Shown piece by piece: positions 1-5,548 of a stretch of DNA of 5,548 nt; within the stretch, counting starts at the first letter, position 1; every line of letters begins with the position of its first letter. This DNA is from CBDUBS01 sp965365445. GTDB lineage: Bacteria > Bacteroidota > Rhodothermia > Rhodothermales > DASSAV01. Under the pieces are notes generated by a model that worked only from the letters and a program-made list of their open reading frames with translations, was not told the origin of the DNA and did no database searches. The stretch covers positions 1 through 5,548 of the forward strand of contig CBDUBS010000228.1 in assembly GCA_965365445.1 (NCBI GenBank). Reading direction: 5' to 3'. The position numbers and the translations under genes were made by a program.

Positions 1-1
1 G

Positions 2-409
2 TTGAGTTACGGCCTGACCGCCTCGCTTCCCCTGTTCGAAGGGTTCAACCGGAATCGCCGGCTGGAGAATGCCCGTCTGCAAATAGGCATCAGCGATCTG
101 GAGATCGAGGAAACCCGCACGGCCGTTCTGACGGAGTTGCAGAGCGCCTACAGCAGTTACCGGAACAGCCTGGACCTGGCCGCCCTGGAGGAGGAAAACC
201 AGGAGCTGGCCCGGCTGAACGTACAGGTGGCCCTGGAGCGTTTCCGGCTCGGCACGATCAGTTCCATCGAGTTGCGTGAAGTGCAGAATGCGCTCACGAG
301 CGCCCGCAGCCGGCTCATCGCAGCCCGCTTCGAGGCCAAACGAGCGGAGATTACGCTGCTCGAACTCAGCGGCCGATTGCAAACGCTCTTTCGGGAGGCA
401 TCCTCCTGA
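2..409 (+). CDS. TolC-family outer-membrane efflux protein, C-terminal fragment
   Basis: This is the last ~135 residues of a TolC-like channel protein; the 5' end lies outside the window. The TTG at position 2 is most likely an internal leucine codon, not a start. The visible part begins with a beta-strand-type segment (SYGLTASLPLFEGFNR) that matches the membrane strand opening the second structural repeat of TolC proteins. Long, charged, heptad-like helices follow: one around residues 20-75, then the characteristic turn 'RFRLGTISSIELREVQNAL' and a helix ending in LLELSGRLQ. In the family this protein forms the trimeric outer-membrane exit duct for RND, ABC or MFS efflux and type I secretion; the cognate pump would lie to the left, out of view. 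The stop is TGA at 407-409. An exported esterase follows 30 bp downstream on the same strand. The family call is firm; the substrate cannot be told. Confidence 0.88.
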   Translation: MSYGLTASLPLFEGFNRNRRLENARLQIGISDLEIEETRTAVLTELQSAYSSYRNSLDLAALEEENQELARLNVQVALERFRLGTISSIELREVQNALTSARSRLIAARFEAKRAEITLLELSGRLQTLFREASS

Positions 410-439
410 CCGGCCCATCTATCCACGCGGGGTAACGAA

Positions 440-2245
440 ATGCGCCTGTTCCGGATGATCTGCTTCCTGGCTGCCCTGCCGCTCGTGGTGCGAGGGCAAG
501 AAGTGCGCCGCCTCGATCAGGCCTATCCCGTCGTCCCATACGGTTCGCTGGAAGTATGGCAGAGCCGGGCGGCCGACCTGCGGGCGCACATCCTGGTGAG
601 CGCCGGGTTGTGGCCCATGCCGGAACCCTTTCACGGGCTGGTCCATGCATCGGAGCCGCTGGGTCGGGAAGGGTACACGGTGCAGAACGTCGCCATCGAA
701 ACCCTTCCCGGTTTTTATCTGACGGGCAATGTATACCGGCCGGCTCAGGGTACGGCCCCTTTCCCGGCGGTGCTTACGGCGCACGGGCACTGGAAGAACG
801 GCCGCTTCGAGAACACGGATCAGGCCTCGGCGCCGGGCCGGGCCATCAACCTGGCCCGGCAGGGGTACGTCGTGTTCACGTATTCGATGATCGGGTACAA
901 TGAAACCGCCGATACCTTCCCTCATCGGTTCAGCAAACCCGTTTACGAGCTGTGGGGTTTTTCCGGCCTGGGGCTGCAACTCTGGAACGGCCTTCGGGCG
1001 CTGGACTACCTCTCCGCCCTGCCCGACGTCGATGCGGAGCGTATCGGCATGACCGGCGCTTCCGGAGGAGCTACGCAGACCTTCCTGCTCGCCGCCGTCG
1101 ATCCACGGATACGGGTATCGGTACCCGTGAACATGATTTCGCTGCACATGCAGGGCGGCTGCTCGTGCGAGAACGCTCCGCTCCTGCGGACCGAAGCCGC
1201 CAACGTGGAGTTCGGGGCGCTGACCGCTCCCCGGCCGATGCTGATGGTTTCCACGAGCGGCGACTGGACGAAGAACACCCCGGAGGTGGAGTACCCTGCC
1301 GTGCGTGACGTCTACAGGCTGTTCGGGGCGGCAGACCACCTGGCCAACGTCCACCTGGACTACGAGCACAACTATAACCGGGATAGCCGGGAAGCGATGT
1401 ACAGGTGGTTCGGTCGGTGGCTGCGCCCGCCGAACGGTCCGGCGCCGGAGGCCCCGTTTACCCCCGAGCCGGATTCGGTCCTGTCCGCCGTGCTGCCTTC
1501 CCGGCCGGATTCCATCGAGGAAGTGTTCCGGCGGTGGACGGAGCGGTCCGAGCGGCAGTTCGCGGGTTACCGTCCCGGCAGTCCGGAGGAGATGGAAACA
1601 TTCCGAGAGGTGTACGGAACCGCACTCGAGCACGCTCTCCGGGCGGACGTCGGGAGCCGCCCCCTTCCCTTCGAGGTACTGGAGCCGGAGCCGGCCCTGC
1701 CCGGCCGGCCCGCCGTCCTCATCGTGCATCCGGACGGTGCGGAAGCTCTCGCCCGGACGGCCGCCGAGGCGCACCGGGCGGCGGGTTCGACGGTTTTCAT
1801 CTTCAACCCGTACCCCCTTTCCGAAACGCCGATCATCCCGGCCGACATCCGCCACCCGACCACCTACAACCCGACGCCCGCGGCCCGACTGGTCTCCCTT
1901 ATCCGGGAGGCGGCCCGGCAAATCCGGGAGCGGCCCGGCATCACCTCCCTCGATGTGGAGGCGGTGGGTTCGGCAGGTCCCCCTGCCCTGCTCGCCCGCG
2001 CGTTCATGCCGGGCATACGAAGCACCCGCATCGACTTCCGCGGCTTCGATCCCGACCGGGATGAAGCCTACCTGGGCGAGCTGTTCATCCCTCTCCTGCG
2101 GCGCGCCGGAGATTTCCGAACGGCCGTAGCGCTCATCGCGCCGGGCCGCCTTTCCCTGACGGGCGCCCCCGAAGGGCCGTTCACGCAGTGGGCGCGGGAC
2201 GTGTACCTGTCGGCAGGGTCCCCGGAAAAGCCGGCGCTGGACTGA
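440..2245 (+). CDS. Exported alpha/beta-hydrolase, acetylxylan-esterase-like, two-domain
   Basis: This 601-residue protein starts with an apparent Sec signal peptide (residues 1-19, MRLFRM basic start, hydrophobic ICFLAALPLVV), probably leaving Gln20 as mature N-terminus; no lipobox is seen. Residues ~80-330 form an alpha/beta-hydrolase domain. An HGHW segment (115-118) is the likely oxyanion region. The nucleophile elbow is GASGG (206-210, Ser208). The acid is probably Asp275 in STSGDW, and the His is His310 in YEHNYN. The GGCSCEN segment (239-245) and the WTKNTPEVEYPAVR stretch are typical of large secreted acetylxylan-esterase-like hydrolases of Bacteroidota and Planctomycetes. Residues ~411-590 look like a second, degenerate hydrolase fold with no clear triad. 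The likely role is hydrolysis of an ester (perhaps a glycan acetyl ester) in periplasm or outside the cell; the substrate is inferred, not seen. The ATG at 440 has only a weak GGGG upstream, so translation may depend on the tolC-like gene 30 bp upstream. A glucuronoyl esterase or peptidase role is less likely. Confidence 0.82.
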   Translation: MRLFRMICFLAALPLVVRGQEVRRLDQAYPVVPYGSLEVWQSRAADLRAHILVSAGLWPMPEPFHGLVHASEPLGREGYTVQNVAIETLPGFYLTGNVYRPAQGTAPFPAVLTAHGHWKNGRFENTDQASAPGRAINLARQGYVVFTYSMIGYNETADTFPHRFSKPVYELWGFSGLGLQLWNGLRALDYLSALPDVDAERIGMTGASGGATQTFLLAAVDPRIRVSVPVNMISLHMQGGCSCENAPLLRTEAANVEFGALTAPRPMLMVSTSGDWTKNTPEVEYPAVRDVYRLFGAADHLANVHLDYEHNYNRDSREAMYRWFGRWLRPPNGPAPEAPFTPEPDSVLSAVLPSRPDSIEEVFRRWTERSERQFAGYRPGSPEEMETFREVYGTALEHALRADVGSRPLPFEVLEPEPALPGRPAVLIVHPDGAEALARTAAEAHRAAGSTVFIFNPYPLSETPIIPADIRHPTTYNPTPAARLVSLIREAARQIRERPGITSLDVEAVGSAGPPALLARAFMPGIRSTRIDFRGFDPDRDEAYLGELFIPLLRRAGDFRTAVALIAPGRLSLTGAPEGPFTQWARDVYLSAGSPEKPALD

Positions 2246-2263
2246 ACGGTCCGCCTCGAAGCG

Positions 2264-4794
<2,531 letters not shown>

Positions 4795-4798
<4 letters not shown>

Positions 4799-5169
4799 GA
4801 ATCCAGGTCTTTCAGCATGGCCTCGAAGGTTTTCCGAAGCATGGGGATCTGCTTGCGGCATACGGAGAGAACGATGTCGGGGCTGATGTCGAAGTAGTGG
4901 TGGCTGATGACGTCGCGCATTCCCTTGGCCCCTTTCCAGTCCACATCGGGGTATCGGGCCAGGAACTCGCCGCCGGTGATTTTGTCCAGGTTCTTACAGC
5001 TCTCTCCGATGGCGATCAGCATCATGGCTATGGAATCGAGCATGTCGAATCCGGCGTCGGTCGACACGAAGTCGGCGGGCTGGGAGATGTGTGCGCCCCG
5101 GCGCTCGATGCGGCCAATGGCCGTCAGGATCTGCCTGATGATTTCCCTGATCAGCTCGCGGTCAAACAT
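4795..5169 (-). CDS. hepT: HepT-type HEPN (DUF86) ribonuclease toxin
   Basis: This 124-residue, mostly helical protein has the size and layout of DUF86/HepT toxins. The family's catalytic signature RX4HXY is intact near the C-terminal third: Arg85-DVIS-His90-His91-Tyr92. Earlier helices carry DSIAMMLIAIGE (45-56), a typical HepT helix, and the WKGAKGMRDVI lead-in is also family-typical. HEPN toxins of this kind act as RNases in the cytoplasm. In studied MntA-HepT pairs the partner MNT enzyme silences the toxin by transferring AMP groups to the motif tyrosine, which would be Tyr92 here. The ATG at 5169 overlaps the MNT gene end by 8 bp (ATGTTTGA) and has a good GGGAGG site 6 nt upstream. The stop TGA overlaps the next gene's ATG (ATGA). 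The symbol is given by family, not by orthology. A non-toxic HEPN accessory protein of the downstream helicase-nuclease is the main alternative. Confidence 0.88.
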
Positions 5170-5467
5170 AGACGGCCTCCCGCTGGATGCGAGCCTTGAG
5201 GAAACCGTTCATCAGGGCGGAGTAAGGGATGACATCGACGGGACGCCCTAAACCCGATTCCAGTTCTTCCTTGATATGCACCAGGGCGAAGAGGTCCGGC
5301 TCCGTCAACTCTACGACCACGTCGATGTCGCTGCCGGGCCGCGCCTCACCCCTTGCGAAGGATCCGAAGAGGGCGATGCGGCTCACCCCGTAGCGCCGCG
5401 ATAACTCCGGCTTGAGTCGGCGCAATTCGGCGAGGATGCCGTCGCGGGTCGCTGTTCGTGGTGTCAT
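5162..5467 (-). CDS. mntA: Minimal nucleotidyltransferase (MNT) antitoxin
   Basis: This 101-residue protein is a minimal pol-beta-superfamily nucleotidyltransferase. The diagnostic GSX10DXD motif is exact: Gly35-Ser36, ten residues, Asp47-Ile-Asp49. A candidate third carboxylate is Asp78 in RPVDVIPY. In the family, Mg-dependent adenylyl transfer from ATP onto the HEPN partner neutralises it; here the partner is encoded immediately downstream with an 8-bp overlap, making an MntA/HepT toxin-antitoxin pair. I chose the ATG at 5467 because GAAGG lies 8 nt upstream. An in-frame GTG at 5482 would add five residues (MKART) but has no good ribosome site of its own. All motif residues are intact, so it is probably active. 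The symbol is a family name. A free-standing role unrelated to the HEPN protein is unlikely given the overlap. Confidence 0.88.
   Translation of the reverse strand: MTPRTATRDGILAELRRLKPELSRRYGVSRIALFGSFARGEARPGSDIDVVVELTEPDLFALVHIKEELESGLGRPVDVIPYSALMNGFLKARIQREAVYV
5176..5181 (-). promoter_or_regulatory. Ribosome binding site for the HEPN toxin gene
   Basis: GGGAGG on the minus strand sits 6 nt before the ATG at 5169, inside the end of the MNT gene. It is the strongest Shine-Dalgarno match I see in the operon and fixes the HEPN start. It suggests the toxin can be translated independently of, as well as coupled to, the antitoxin. Confidence 0.75.
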
Positions 5468-5475
5468 GGTTCTGG

Positions 5476-5480
5476 CCTTC
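5476..5480 (-). promoter_or_regulatory. Ribosome binding site for the MNT antitoxin gene
   Basis: GAAGG on the minus strand lies 8 nt before the ATG at 5467. It decides for this ATG over the in-frame GTG at 5482, which this site itself overlaps by position (5476-5480). Confidence 0.55.
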
Positions 5481-5548
5481 ACGTTTGTAGCTGAAGCACC
5501 TGGCAGCCGCTATGTAACGCCGGCTCCTCCCGGAGAGGTCCGCGTTCG

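Noticed and set aside
419..1921. 500-codon open frame on the minus strand opposite the esterase gene
   Set aside because: It lies within the esterase, which has clear catalytic motifs and a signal peptide. The antisense product is Arg/Gly/Pro-rich with no recognisable domain, typical of a GC-rich shadow frame.
4799..4861. 21-residue N-terminal extension of the helicase-nuclease from ATG 4861
   Set aside because: It would lie wholly inside the HEPN gene, its residues do not look like part of the GIY-YIG domain, and the ATG at 4798 forms a clean ATGA overlap.
5522..5542. Short inverted repeat (CCTC / GAGG) as a terminator upstream of the MNT gene
   Set aside because: The stem is only about four base pairs and no T-run follows on either strand.

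Overview
The window is GC-rich, dense bacterial DNA. No taxonomic marker is present. The Gln-starting predicted mature secreted esterase, the TolC-type porin beside it, and the flavour of the proteins suggest a Gram-negative of the Bacteroidota/Rhodothermota (Rhodothermales-like) kind. That is an inference with modest confidence.

Left half, plus strand (1-2245): the 3' end of a TolC-family outer-membrane efflux protein (its 5' part lies outside the window) is followed after 30 bp by a complete gene for a large exported alpha/beta-hydrolase of the acetylxylan-esterase-like type. That protein has an intact Ser-Asp-His set in its N-terminal half and what looks like a degenerate second hydrolase domain in its C-terminal half. 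These look like ordinary envelope/export functions, possibly co-transcribed.

Right half, minus strand (2264-5467, transcribed right to left): a tightly overlapping three-gene operon. The order is (1) a minimal nucleotidyltransferase (MNT) antitoxin, (2) a HEPN/DUF86 HepT-type toxin overlapping it by 8 bp, and (3) an 844-residue protein overlapping HepT by 4 bp (ATGA). The third protein fuses an N-terminal GIY-YIG/T5orf172-like nuclease domain to a superfamily 2 helicase motor and a conserved-looking C-terminal region. The MNT and HepT signature motifs (GSX10DXD and RX4HXY) are intact, so the toxin-antitoxin pair is probably functional. Its translational linkage to a restriction-like helicase-nuclease is the most interesting feature here. 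It suggests a defence module in which DNA recognition or cleavage is combined with an RNA-targeting growth-arrest switch. Any methyltransferase or specificity partner would lie to the right of position 5548 and cannot be seen.

The two halves converge with only 18 bp between stop codons and no clear terminator. I see no tRNA, rRNA, CRISPR array, insertion sequence or attachment site, and there is no gene-free stretch longer than 300 bases.
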